From Streptomyces sp. Go-475 (lineage in GTDB: Bacteria; Actinomycetota; Actinomycetes; Streptomycetales; Streptomycetaceae): 64,000 bases of DNA. Location: assembly GCF_003330845.1 (NCBI RefSeq), contig NZ_CP026121.1:2523501-2587500 (forward strand). The letters run 5' to 3'. Below are positions 32,800 to 41,324 of this stretch, in pieces. The notes beneath the pieces are model-generated. The model saw only the letters and a program-made list of their open reading frames with translations, was not told the origin of the DNA and did not search any database. The first letter of the stretch is position 1. Each line of letters begins with the position of its first letter. Position numbers and translations under genes: made by a program.

Positions 32800-35769
32800 T
32801 TGGAGCTCAGCAGGCGTACCTTCCACGCTCTCGCCGGCACGGCGGCGCTCGGCTTCGCGCTGACCGGCAGCGGGTCGCCGACCTCCGCCAACCCGGCACG
32901 GACCGCGCCCACGGGCCCGCCGCCTCCGGTGCCGGGCGCGGACGGCCGGCGGCACACGATCGGCTTCGACCGGTACTCCCTGCTGGTCGACGGCCGGCGT
33001 CTGGTGCTCTGGTCGGGCGAGCTGCACCCCTTCCGGCTGCCGAGCCCGTCGCTGTGGCGGGACGTGCTGGAGAAGATGCGGGCGCACGGCTACAACGCGG
33101 TGAGCGTGTACGTCGCCTGGAACTACCACTCCCCCGCGCCCGGCCGCTACGACTTCACCGGGGTGCGCGACCTCGACCTGTTCCTGCGCACGGCCGCCGA
33201 GACCGGCCTGTACGTGATCCTGCGGCCCGGCCCGTACATCAACGCCGAGGTCGACGCGGGCGGCTTCCCCGGCTGGCTGACCGCCACCGAGGGCCGGGCC
33301 CGCACCTCCGACCCGACGTATCTGCGGTACGTCGACGAGTGGCTGACCGCCGTCAACGCCATCGTCGCCAAACGGCTGTTCACGCGGGGCACGGGCACGG
33401 TCCTGCTGTACCAGATCGAGAACGAGTACGACGCCCACGCCGACGACCCGACCGGGCGTGCCTACATGTCGTACCTGTACGAGAAGGTCCGCGCCGACGG
33501 CATCGACGTACCGCTGTTCCACAACGACAAGGGGCGCAACGGGTACTGGGCGCCCGGGTCGTTCCGCACCGGCGGCGAGAAGGGGCGCTGGCTGTACGGG
33601 TTCGACGGATATCCGGAGCCGGACCGGGTGCCGCCCGACTGGGGGCACTTCGGGCCCGGCGGCGCGAAGGGCGGGGCCACGGCCAGTCCGCGCACGCCCG
33701 GGTTCGTGCCGGAGTTCGGCGGGGGCTGGTTCGACCCGTGGGGCGGGTCCTGGTTCGACGGCAAGGGGTACGCCGAGGCGCGCCGGACCCGGGACGCGGC
33801 GTACGAACGGCGCTTCTACCTCACCAACCTCGCCAACGGCATCACCCTGCACAACGTCTACATGACGTTCGGCGGCACCTCCTGGGGCTGGCTGCCCGCG
33901 CCGGCCGTGTACACCTCGTACGACTACGGGGCCGCCTTCGACGAGGCCCGCAACGCCACCCCGAAGCTCGCCCCGATGCACCAGATCGGGCAGTTGCTGC
34001 GGCACGTGCCCGACCTCGCCAAGCTGAACCGGGCGAGGGACGTGCGCGCCGCCGACGAGCGGGTCAAGGTCTACCACCTGGCCAACCCGGACACCGGCGC
34101 CCATGTCTACGTCCTGCGCAACGACTCCGGCGAGGCGGTCTCCACGACGCTGCCCGACGCAGGGATCGACGTGCCGGTCACCGTCCCGGCGCGGGACGCC
34201 AAGCTGCTCGCCGCCGGGCTGAAGCTCGGGAAGCGGACGCTGGTGCACTCCACCGTGCAGCCCATGGTGAGCCTGACGGCCGGACGGCAGGACATCGCCG
34301 TCTTCGCGGGCCGCCGGGGCGAGATGGCGCAGGTCGTGCTGGAGTGCGCGGACGAGCCGACGCCCATGCGGCTGGACGCGGAGCCCGCCTGGGCGTACAA
34401 CCTCGGCAAGCTGAACATCACGGCTCCGCTCGGCGCGGGCGGGCTGAGCCGGGTGCGGGTCGAGGGCGACGGCGTGGACACGCCGATGCTGGTGCTGTTC
34501 GCCGACGACGCGACCGCCCTGCGGCTGTGGCCCTACGAGACGCCGTCCGGCCCGCTCCTCGTCTACGGCCCGGCCCTGCTGCGCTCGGCCGGGCTGCGCG
34601 GATCCACCGTCCACCTCACCGGCGACACCATCGGCGAGACCGGCCTGGAGGTGTGGGGGCCGCGCGGGATCACCCATGTCACCTGGAACGGCCGCCCGGT
34701 GCCCTGCCGGATCAGCGCCTCCGGCAGCCTGCTGGCGCTGAAGCCGCTGCCCGGCGTGACCCGGCCGGCCCTGCCCGCCCTGCGCGGCTGGCGGCGGCGG
34801 ACCGAGAACCCGGAGGCCGCACCCGACTTCGACGACTCGGACTGGACGACGGCCGACAGGACGACGACCTTCAGCACCACGCCCGTGCCCGACGGGCAGC
34901 CCGTCCTCTTCGCCGACGACTACGGCTTCCACTACGGCGACGTCTGGTACCGGGGCGAGTGGACGGACGACAGCGCCGTCGAGTCCGTCTCCCTCTCCTA
35001 CAGCACGGGCACGCAGGGCCTGCTGATGGCCTGGCTGGACGGCGAGCCGCTGGGCACGCACCGCATGCCGGTGCCGGACAAGGACCGGGCGCGACAGGGG
35101 ACGTGGACCGCGAAGGCCACCTTCGGGCTGCCGAAGAAGCTGCGGAAGAGGTTCCGGGAGGAGCGCCGGGAGCGGCATGTGCTGTCCGTGCTCGTGCGGC
35201 CGATGCAGCACGACATGGACGGCGGGGCGCTCGACACGCACAAGGCCGCGCGCGGTCTGACCGCCGTCGCCTTCGAGGGCGCCTCCCCCGAGGTGACGTG
35301 GCGGATCCAGGGCGCGTCCGCGCCCGACCCCGTGCGCGGGCCGATGAACAACGGCGGGCTGTACGGGGAGCGCGAGGGCTGGCACCTGCCGGAGCACGAC
35401 GACGCGGACTGGGCGGAGACCGACTCCCTCCGGGCCGGGCGGAGGCAGGGCGTCACCTGGTACCGCACGGGCTTCCGGCTGGACGTGGACCCGGGCGTGG
35501 ACGCCTCCGTCGGACTCGTCCTCGACGACGCCCCGGACCGGGCCTACCGCGTCCAGCTCTTCCTCAACGGCTGGAACATGGGGCAGTACATCAACGACGT
35601 AGGCCCGCAGCACACGTTCGTGCTGCCGAACGGGATCCTGCGCACACGTGGTGCCAACACACTGGCCCTGGCGGTGCTGTCCGACGGGACCACACCGTCG
35701 GGGCCGAGGGACGTGCGGCTGACGCTGCTGGGCGCGGCGGCCGGAGGGGTGCCCGTCAAGCCGGTGTGA
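32800..35769 (+). CDS. Tat-secreted GH35 beta-galactosidase
   Basis: 989 aa from TTG 32800, fixed by AGGAGG 7 bp ahead. A twin-arginine signal follows (ELSRRTFHALAGTAALGFAL). GH35 barrel: LWSGELHPFRLP, YVAWNYHSPAPGRYDFTGVRDLD, YVILRPGPYINAE, proton donor Glu-209 in QIENEYD, and nucleophile Glu-305 in PGFVPEFGGGW. Further beta-sandwich/jelly-roll modules follow (about 400-989), including two galactose-binding-like folds near DVWYRGEW and TWYRTGF. Fungal-like in size (about 1000 aa). It releases terminal beta-galactose from galactans or arabinogalactans outside the cell, in keeping with the arabinan genes nearby, though no shared operator is seen. Confidence 0.93.
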   Translation: MELSRRTFHALAGTAALGFALTGSGSPTSANPARTAPTGPPPPVPGADGRRHTIGFDRYSLLVDGRRLVLWSGELHPFRLPSPSLWRDVLEKMRAHGYNAVSVYVAWNYHSPAPGRYDFTGVRDLDLFLRTAAETGLYVILRPGPYINAEVDAGGFPGWLTATEGRARTSDPTYLRYVDEWLTAVNAIVAKRLFTRGTGTVLLYQIENEYDAHADDPTGRAYMSYLYEKVRADGIDVPLFHNDKGRNGYWAPGSFRTGGEKGRWLYGFDGYPEPDRVPPDWGHFGPGGAKGGATASPRTPGFVPEFGGGWFDPWGGSWFDGKGYAEARRTRDAAYERRFYLTNLANGITLHNVYMTFGGTSWGWLPAPAVYTSYDYGAAFDEARNATPKLAPMHQIGQLLRHVPDLAKLNRARDVRAADERVKVYHLANPDTGAHVYVLRNDSGEAVSTTLPDAGIDVPVTVPARDAKLLAAGLKLGKRTLVHSTVQPMVSLTAGRQDIAVFAGRRGEMAQVVLECADEPTPMRLDAEPAWAYNLGKLNITAPLGAGGLSRVRVEGDGVDTPMLVLFADDATALRLWPYETPSGPLLVYGPALLRSAGLRGSTVHLTGDTIGETGLEVWGPRGITHVTWNGRPVPCRISASGSLLALKPLPGVTRPALPALRGWRRRTENPEAAPDFDDSDWTTADRTTTFSTTPVPDGQPVLFADDYGFHYGDVWYRGEWTDDSAVESVSLSYSTGTQGLLMAWLDGEPLGTHRMPVPDKDRARQGTWTAKATFGLPKKLRKRFREERRERHVLSVLVRPMQHDMDGGALDTHKAARGLTAVAFEGASPEVTWRIQGASAPDPVRGPMNNGGLYGEREGWHLPEHDDADWAETDSLRAGRRQGVTWYRTGFRLDVDPGVDASVGLVLDDAPDRAYRVQLFLNGWNMGQYINDVGPQHTFVLPNGILRTRGANTLALAVLSDGTTPSGPRDVRLTLLGAAAGGVPVKPV

Positions 35770-35860
35770 CCGGATCGAGCCGTACCCGTGCCTTGCCTTC
35801 TCCGGGACGCTGGTTCACCGTGTGGGCCCTTCAGGGCTTTTCGACAGGGAGGGGAACCTC

Positions 35861-36961
35861 GTGCGAAGACGGCGTTTCATCAGTGGGTTAGGCGCGGTGG
35901 CCGGGGCCGGGCTCGTCTCGGCGCGGGGCGGGACGGCCTGGGCGGCCCCACGTCCCCTGGGTGAGGCCCGCGAGTGGCAGGCCGTCCCGGCCCCGGCGGC
36001 CGCCCCCGCGGCGCAGTTGCGGGCCGTGGCCGCCTCGGGGCCCGGCCTCGCCTGGGCCGTGGGCGAGGAGGGCCGCAGCGGCAGCATCCGGGGAAAGGCG
36101 CTGGCCCTCGTCTGGGACGGCACCGCCTGGCAGCGCACGAGCCCCGGCTTCAACGGTTACCTGGCCTCCGTCGCCGCCGCGTCCGACGGGGCCGCGTGGG
36201 CCGTCGGCGCCGACACCTCCGGCACCGCACACCTCCTCGCCTGGGACGGACGGGCCTGGCAGGAGACCGACTACCCCGGGCGCGGGACGGCCGAGACCAC
36301 CCTGGCCGCCGTCACGACCGGCCCCCGGGGCCACGTCTGGGTCTCCGGCCGGAACAGCGACGGCTCGGTGCTGCTGCACGGCCACCGGGGCAAGTGGACC
36401 TGGCTGGAGGCACCCCCGGCCGCGACCACCACCCCGCCGTACGGCATCCACCGCTCGCTCTGCGGCGACATCTGGGTCTACGACACCGCGCTCGTCGCCC
36501 GCTGGGACGGAGCGGCGTGGACCGTGCTGCCGTCACCCGGCGGCATCCGCGCCGGCTTCACCGGGCTGCTCCCGGTCGCCCGCGACGACATCTGGCTGAC
36601 GGGTTACGACTACGGCATCGGCGGCCCGCCCGGCAAGCCTCCGGGCGTCCGGCTGCTGCACGGCGACGGCGCCTCCTGGGAGCACGTCAAGGCACCGTTC
36701 GGCGTCGGCATGCTGTCCGGCATCGTGGGCGACGCGCAGGGCCGGCCCGACCGGATCGCCGGGTGGGACTTCTGGGACCAGACCCGGGCCCACTACCTGC
36801 GCTGGGACGGCACGGCCTGGGTGAGCGAGCGGGGGCCGGTGGCCACGACCCCCGTCGTCATGAACACCCTGGCGAAGGTGCCGGGTTCGGACGGCTACTG
36901 GGCGGTGGGGACGACCTCGTCCTCGCCGTCCGAGACCGCCCGGCCCCGCATCGAACGCTGA
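35861..36961 (+). CDS. Secreted beta-propeller-like protein of unknown function
   Basis: 366 aa from GTG 35861 (GGGAGGGGAA ahead). A Tat-type signal, VRRRRFISGLGAVAGAG, ends near GTAWAAP. About six repeats of a W-DG-x-AW pattern are seen: ALVWDGTAWQRTSP, LLAWDGRAWQETDY, GHRGKWTWLEAP, LVARWDGAAWTVLPSP, LHGDGASWEHVKAP and YLRWDGTAWVSERG, each preceded by a VAA-xx-D/G-AWAVG strand. This suggests a six- or seven-blade propeller. No catalytic motif is evident; such proteins may bind glycans or other proteins. It follows GH35 by 91 bp in the same direction and converges on GH51 (11-bp gap). Confidence 0.75.
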   Translation: MRRRRFISGLGAVAGAGLVSARGGTAWAAPRPLGEAREWQAVPAPAAAPAAQLRAVAASGPGLAWAVGEEGRSGSIRGKALALVWDGTAWQRTSPGFNGYLASVAAASDGAAWAVGADTSGTAHLLAWDGRAWQETDYPGRGTAETTLAAVTTGPRGHVWVSGRNSDGSVLLHGHRGKWTWLEAPPAATTTPPYGIHRSLCGDIWVYDTALVARWDGAAWTVLPSPGGIRAGFTGLLPVARDDIWLTGYDYGIGGPPGKPPGVRLLHGDGASWEHVKAPFGVGMLSGIVGDAQGRPDRIAGWDFWDQTRAHYLRWDGTAWVSERGPVATTPVVMNTLAKVPGSDGYWAVGTTSSSPSETARPRIER

Positions 36962-36972
36962 CCGGGCGCCGG

Positions 36973-38487
36973 TCACGCCAGCCGGATCACGTTCCAGGAC
37001 AGCGGCTCCAGGACGGCGCTCAGCGTGCCGTCCTGGAGAGTCGTGCCGTCGACCGCGTGCGGGGCCACCCGCTCGGGGTCGTCGAGGGTGTTGCGGGCGT
37101 CGGGGTCGGCGTCCGCGAGGGCGCTGTGCTCGACGACCGACGACAGGTCGAGCCCGTTCAGCGCGACCTCCAGGGGCAGCGACTCGGTGCGGCTGCGGTT
37201 GACGGCGAAGACGGTGACCGTGCCGTCCTCGGCGCGCACGGCGGTGGCGTGCAGCAGGTCGGTCTCGCCGTACTTCTTCGTCTCGTACGTCGGCGATTCC
37301 ACGCGGACGTCGAGGACCTGGCCGCGGCCGTACTCGGAGGCCTGTGCGAAGGGGAAGAACGTGGTCTGCCGCCAGGCCGGGCCGCCCGGTTCGGTCATGA
37401 TCGGGGCGATGACGTTGACGAGCTGGGCGAGGCAGGCGACGGTGACGCGGTCGGCGTGCCGGAGCAGGGCGATGAGGAGCGAGCCGAAGACGACGGCGTC
37501 GGTGACGCTGTAGTTGTCCTCCAGCAGGCGCGGCGCCTCCGGCCAGTCGTGCTGCTCGAAGGTCTTGGCGCGGGCCTCCCACTCGGGCAGGTACCAGACG
37601 TTCCACTCGTCGAAGGAGAGGTTGATCTTCTTCTTCGACTTGAGTCGCGCGCCCACGTGGTCGGCGGTCGCGACGACGTTGTCGATGAAGGACTCCATGT
37701 CGACGGCGGAGGCGAGGAAGGAGTCGACGTCGCCGTCCTCGGGCCAGTAGTAGGCGTGCAGGGAGATGTAGTCGACGAGGTCGTACGTCTCCTCCAGGAC
37801 GGTCGCCTCCCACGCGGCGAAGGTCGGCATGGACTGGCTGGAGGAGCCGCAGGCGACGAGTTCGACGCCGGGGTCCTGCTGGCGCATGGCCCGGGCCGTC
37901 TCGGCGGCGAGGCGGCCGTACTCCTCGGCCGTCTTGTGGCCGGTCTGCCAGGGGCCGTCCATCTCGTTGCCGAGGCACCACAGGCGGATGCCGAAGGGGT
38001 CCTTGTCGCCGTGGGAGACGCGCAGGTCGGACAGGGCGGTGCCCTCGGGGTGGTTGGCGTACTCCTGGAGTTCCAGGGCCTCGGCGACGCCGCGGGTGCC
38101 GAGGTTGACGGCCATCATCGGCTCGGCCTGGGGGCCGATCTTGCGGAGGAAGTCGATGTACTCGGACAGGCCGAAGCGGTTGGACTCCGTCGAGTGCCAG
38201 GCCAGGTCGAGGCGGCGGGGGCGGTCCTCGGCGGGGCCGACCGAGTCCTCCCACTTGTAGCCGGAGACGAAGTTGCCGCCGGGGTAGCGGACGGCGGTGA
38301 CGCCGAGTTCCCTGACGAGGTCGAGGACGTCCTGGCGGAGGCCCTTGTCGTCGGCCGTGGGGTGGTCCGGTTCGAAGACGCCGGTGTAGACGCAGCGCCC
38401 GAGGTGTTCTACGAAGCTGCCGAAGAGGCGGGGGTTCACTTCGCCGATCGTGAAGGCGGGGTCGAGGGTGAAGCGGGCCGTGTGCAT
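36973..38487 (-). CDS. abfA: GH51 intracellular alpha-L-arabinofuranosidase
   Basis: 504 aa, normal for bacterial GH51, no signal peptide, so it acts on imported arabino-oligosaccharides. N-terminal FTIGEVNPRLFGSFVEHLGRCVYTGVF, AVRYPGGNFVSGYKWEDSVGP, acid/base Glu in LWCLGNEMDGPWQ, nucleophile Glu in LSFDEWNVWYLP, and YISLHAYYWPEDGD. It removes terminal arabinofuranosyl residues to give L-arabinose. Last gene of the unit led by the binding-protein gene at 42679, 67 bp after the GH43 gene; the gap carries a short dispersed repeat and no obvious promoter. Confidence 0.95.
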   Translation of the reverse strand: MHTARFTLDPAFTIGEVNPRLFGSFVEHLGRCVYTGVFEPDHPTADDKGLRQDVLDLVRELGVTAVRYPGGNFVSGYKWEDSVGPAEDRPRRLDLAWHSTESNRFGLSEYIDFLRKIGPQAEPMMAVNLGTRGVAEALELQEYANHPEGTALSDLRVSHGDKDPFGIRLWCLGNEMDGPWQTGHKTAEEYGRLAAETARAMRQQDPGVELVACGSSSQSMPTFAAWEATVLEETYDLVDYISLHAYYWPEDGDVDSFLASAVDMESFIDNVVATADHVGARLKSKKKINLSFDEWNVWYLPEWEARAKTFEQHDWPEAPRLLEDNYSVTDAVVFGSLLIALLRHADRVTVACLAQLVNVIAPIMTEPGGPAWRQTTFFPFAQASEYGRGQVLDVRVESPTYETKKYGETDLLHATAVRAEDGTVTVFAVNRSRTESLPLEVALNGLDLSSVVEHSALADADPDARNTLDDPERVAPHAVDGTTLQDGTLSAVLEPLSWNVIRLA

Positions 38488-38528
38488 GCTTGCCTTTCGA
38501 GGTTCCGTTTCGTCTGCGGGTGGTTCGT

Positions 38529-38555
38529 GGTTGCTCGCGCAGTTCCCCGCGCTCC
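38529..38555. repeat. Short dispersed repeat, copy 2 (GCAGTTCCCCGCGC type)
   Basis: TTGCTCGCGCAGTTCCCCGC then GCTCC, in the GH43-GH51 gap. It shares GCAGTTCCCCGCGC with the copy at 24991-25018. Confidence 0.6.
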
Positions 38556-39526
38556 TAAAGCAAACTCGGCCAACCCTTCTTGTCCCAGCTCAGGGTGTTC
38601 AGCCCCAGCTTGGGGGTGCCTTCGTCCTGCGCGTCGTAGTAGTGGTACGCCAGGACATCTTTGCCCCTGTCCCTGAAGACCGATTCGCCGCCCGTGCCTA
38701 CGTAGCGGCCGTGACCCTCCAGGAGCAGGTCGCCGCCGCCCTCCAGGAGCGGCTTGCCCGTGCTGTCGACGTACGGGCCGGTCACGGACGTCGACCTGCC
38801 GACCTTGATCTTGTACGTGGAGTTCACGCCCTGGCAGCAGGCGTCGTAGGACGCGAAGAGGTAGTAGTGGCGGCCGTGTTTGACGATGTACGGGCCCTCG
38901 ACGGCGTAGGGGGCGTCGGGACGGGTGGCCAGGTGGTGGACCTCGGCACCGGGGATCGCCTTGCCCGTTTTCGGGTTCAGTTCGACCATGCGGATGCCGG
39001 TCCAGTACGAGCCGAAGGACATCCACAACTTGCCGTCGGCGCGGATGATCGCCGGGTCGATGGCGTTCCACGTGTCGGTCGTCTCCGAGGTGAAGACCTT
39101 GCCGTGGTCGGTCCAGGTGCCGGGCAGGCCGGTGCGGGACGTGGCGACGCCGATCGCGGAGTGGTTGCTGCCCCAGGAGGAGACGGAGTAGTAGAGCCAG
39201 TAGCGGCCGTCGCGCCGGGAGAGGTCGGGGGCCCACGGGTCGGCCTTGTCGTTGTACTCGTACCACCAGGCCGGCGGCTCGGCGAAGGCGTTGCCGGCGT
39301 CGGTCCAGTGCCGGCCGTCCTCGGAGAGGCGGGCGCCGATGATGCCGCCGGTGGAGTAGGCGACGTACCCGCCGGACTTCAGGCGGGAGACGGTCGGGTC
39401 GTGGATGATCTCCTGGCCGGTGATCGGGCGGGGGTCCGGGTAGGTCCCCGCCGCCTGTGCGGTGTGGGGCGGCAGGGCGAGGAGCGCGGCCGCCGCCAGG
39501 GCGGTGAGGGTGCTGCGCAGGGTCAC
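38555..39526 (-). CDS. Secreted GH43 endo-arabinanase-like enzyme
   Basis: 323 aa; GTG 39526 overlaps the permease stop (GTGA). The signal peptide MTLRSTLTALAAAALLALPP ends at AQAAG. Catalytic set: Asp in IHDPTVSR, Asp in NAIDPAII, Glu in YAVEGPYIV. It shares long stretches with the arabinanase at 26441 (LYYSVSSWGSNHSAIGVATS, FASYDACCQGVNSTYKIKVGR). Encoded inside an importer operon but exported, so it probably makes the oligosaccharides that the binding protein captures. Confidence 0.92.
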   Translation of the reverse strand: MTLRSTLTALAAAALLALPPHTAQAAGTYPDPRPITGQEIIHDPTVSRLKSGGYVAYSTGGIIGARLSEDGRHWTDAGNAFAEPPAWWYEYNDKADPWAPDLSRRDGRYWLYYSVSSWGSNHSAIGVATSRTGLPGTWTDHGKVFTSETTDTWNAIDPAIIRADGKLWMSFGSYWTGIRMVELNPKTGKAIPGAEVHHLATRPDAPYAVEGPYIVKHGRHYYLFASYDACCQGVNSTYKIKVGRSTSVTGPYVDSTGKPLLEGGGDLLLEGHGRYVGTGGESVFRDRGKDVLAYHYYDAQDEGTPKLGLNTLSWDKKGWPSLL

Positions 39527-40389
39527 TGTCCCGCCAATCCCGTGTGGGCGACGCCCGCCACGATCTGACGCTGGAAGAAGACGAACACGATGATCAGCGG
39601 CAGGCCCGCCATCAGGCCGCCGGCCATGAGCTGGGCCCACTGGATGCCGTAGGAGTTCATGACGGTCGCGATGCCGTTGGGCATGGTCATCAGGTCGGGG
39701 TTGTTGGTCACCATGTACGGCCACAGGAAGTTGTTCCACGAGGCGATGAAGGTGAAGATGCCGACCGCGGCCAGGGAGGGGCGGGAGAGCGGGAGGACGA
39801 TGGTGAAGAAGACGCGCCAGCGGCCCGCGCCGTCGATGAACGCGGCCTCCTCCAGTTCGCGCGGGACGCCCTGGAAGAACTTGTAGAGGATGTAGACCAT
39901 CGCGGCGGGCGCGCACTGCGGCAGGATCATGCCCCAGTAGGTGTCGACCATGCCCATCTGCTGCACGGTGGTGAACAGCGGCACGCCGAGGACGGCGGGC
40001 GAGACCATCAGGCCCGCCATGACCAGGCCCATCAGGGCGCTCTTGCCGCGGAACTCGGTGCGGGCGAAGCCGTATCCGGCCAGCGAGCTGACCAGCAGGA
40101 CGACGGCGGTGACGCAGACGGAGACGACGACGGAGTTCACGAACCAGTTGGTGATGTTGCCGGTGTCGAAGATGGCCGTCCAGGCCTGGCTGGTCCAGTC
40201 CTCCGGCAGCCAGTGCGTCGGCACCTCGACGGCCTCGGTCTCGGACTTGAGGGAGGTGAACAGGGCCCAGACGAGCGGCGCCATGAACACCACGGAGACG
40301 GCGGTGCCGACCAGGGTGAGGACGATCTGGCTGGGGGTCCAGGGCTTGCGGTCCTTCGGGGCCCTGACACGGATCTGCGTGGCGGTCAT
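39523..40389 (-). CDS. Carbohydrate ABC transporter permease, MalG-like (AraQ-type)
   Basis: 288 aa, about six helices. N-terminal helix VLTLVGTAVSVVFMAPLVWALF; later VVSVCVTAVVLLVSSLAGYGFA; EAA loop PRELEEAAFIDGAGRWRVFFTIVLPLSRPSLAAVGIFTFIASWNNFLWPY (conserved EAA---G-----I-LP). It pairs with the MalF-like gene (ATGA overlap at 40386-40389). No ATPase gene is in the operon; CUT1 arabinose/arabinan importers in Streptomyces commonly share the MsiK ATPase encoded elsewhere. Brings arabino-oligosaccharides or arabinose across the membrane. Confidence 0.94.
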   Translation of the reverse strand: MTATQIRVRAPKDRKPWTPSQIVLTLVGTAVSVVFMAPLVWALFTSLKSETEAVEVPTHWLPEDWTSQAWTAIFDTGNITNWFVNSVVVSVCVTAVVLLVSSLAGYGFARTEFRGKSALMGLVMAGLMVSPAVLGVPLFTTVQQMGMVDTYWGMILPQCAPAAMVYILYKFFQGVPRELEEAAFIDGAGRWRVFFTIVLPLSRPSLAAVGIFTFIASWNNFLWPYMVTNNPDLMTMPNGIATVMNSYGIQWAQLMAGGLMAGLPLIIVFVFFQRQIVAGVAHTGLAGQ

Positions 40390-41324
40390 CGCACGCCCTC
40401 CTCACGCTTGCGCAGCAGCCACATCCGGGCGACGGCGACGGACGCGATGATCACGAAGAAGATGATGGAGATCGCGGAGGCGTAGCCCACGCGGTAGCTG
40501 GTGAAGCCCTCTTCGAGGGTGTACTGGACGATGGTGCGGGTCGATTCCTCGGGCCCGGGGGTGAAGTCCATCATCACGACGGCCTGGTCGAAGACCTGGA
40601 GCGAGGCGAGGATCTGCAGGGCGATGACGAGCCCGGTGATGTTGCGCAGCATCGGCAGGGTGATGTGGACCATGCGGTGCCAGGCGTTCGCGCCGTCCAG
40701 CTTGGCGGCCTCGTAGAGGTGGTCGGGGATGCCCTGGAGTGCGGCGAGGTAGAGCAGGAAGCTGAATCCGACCGTCCACCAGAGCGTGCAGACGACCACC
40801 GCGAGCATCGCGTAGGACTTGTCGGTCAGCCACGGTGTGTCGAGGCCGAACACGTGGTTGATCATGCCGGTGCCGGGGTTGAACAGCCACTGCCACAGGT
40901 TCGCGGCGACGGTGGAGGGCAGCAGGAACGGGGCGAAGAAGCACAGGCGCCACAGCCATTTGCCGCGCTCGATGTGGTGGGCGAGCATCGCGAGGAGGAA
41001 GGCGAGGACCGTGATGCAGGGCACGACCAGCAGCGTGAAGTAGGCGCTGTGGCCGAGGGTGTCCCACATCAGGGGGTCCTGGAGGGCCTCGCGGTAGTTG
41101 TCGAGGCCGACGAAGTTCGCGCTGTCGCCGGAGATGTTGGCGTCCGTGAAGCTGAGGTAGACGCCGCGCAGCAGCGGCCAGATCACGAAGAGCGTGAACA
41201 GGAGGAGGAACGGGGCGACGAACCAGCCGCCGTGCTGGAAGCCCTGCTTGCGGCGGACGGTGGCGCTGTCGGCGGCGGTTCCCGCGCGTACCGGGGCGAT
41301 GACGGTCTGAGCGCTGGTCGTCAT
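40386..41324 (-). CDS. Carbohydrate ABC transporter permease, MalF-like (AraP-type)
   Basis: 312 aa from ATG 41324, which overlaps the binding-protein stop (ATGA). Helices include GWFVAPFLLLFTLFVIWPLL, LGHSAYFTLLVVPCITVLAFLLAMLAHH, AMLAVVVCTLWWTVGFSFLLYLAALQ, with EAA loop IPDHLYEAAKLDGANAWHRMVHITLPMLRNITGLVIALQ, and VGYASAISIIFFVIIASVAVAR. Partner of the MalG-like protein. Confidence 0.94.
   Translation of the reverse strand: MTTSAQTVIAPVRAGTAADSATVRRKQGFQHGGWFVAPFLLLFTLFVIWPLLRGVYLSFTDANISGDSANFVGLDNYREALQDPLMWDTLGHSAYFTLLVVPCITVLAFLLAMLAHHIERGKWLWRLCFFAPFLLPSTVAANLWQWLFNPGTGMINHVFGLDTPWLTDKSYAMLAVVVCTLWWTVGFSFLLYLAALQGIPDHLYEAAKLDGANAWHRMVHITLPMLRNITGLVIALQILASLQVFDQAVVMMDFTPGPEESTRTIVQYTLEEGFTSYRVGYASAISIIFFVIIASVAVARMWLLRKREEGVR

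Noticed and set aside
32627..32863. 78-codon plus-strand frame before GH35
   Set aside because: It overlaps the GH35 start, has no good ribosome site and no protein-like pattern.
32710..35613. 967-codon minus-strand frame opposite GH35
   Set aside because: No recognisable domain; the plus strand encodes a clear GH35 enzyme with catalytic residues.
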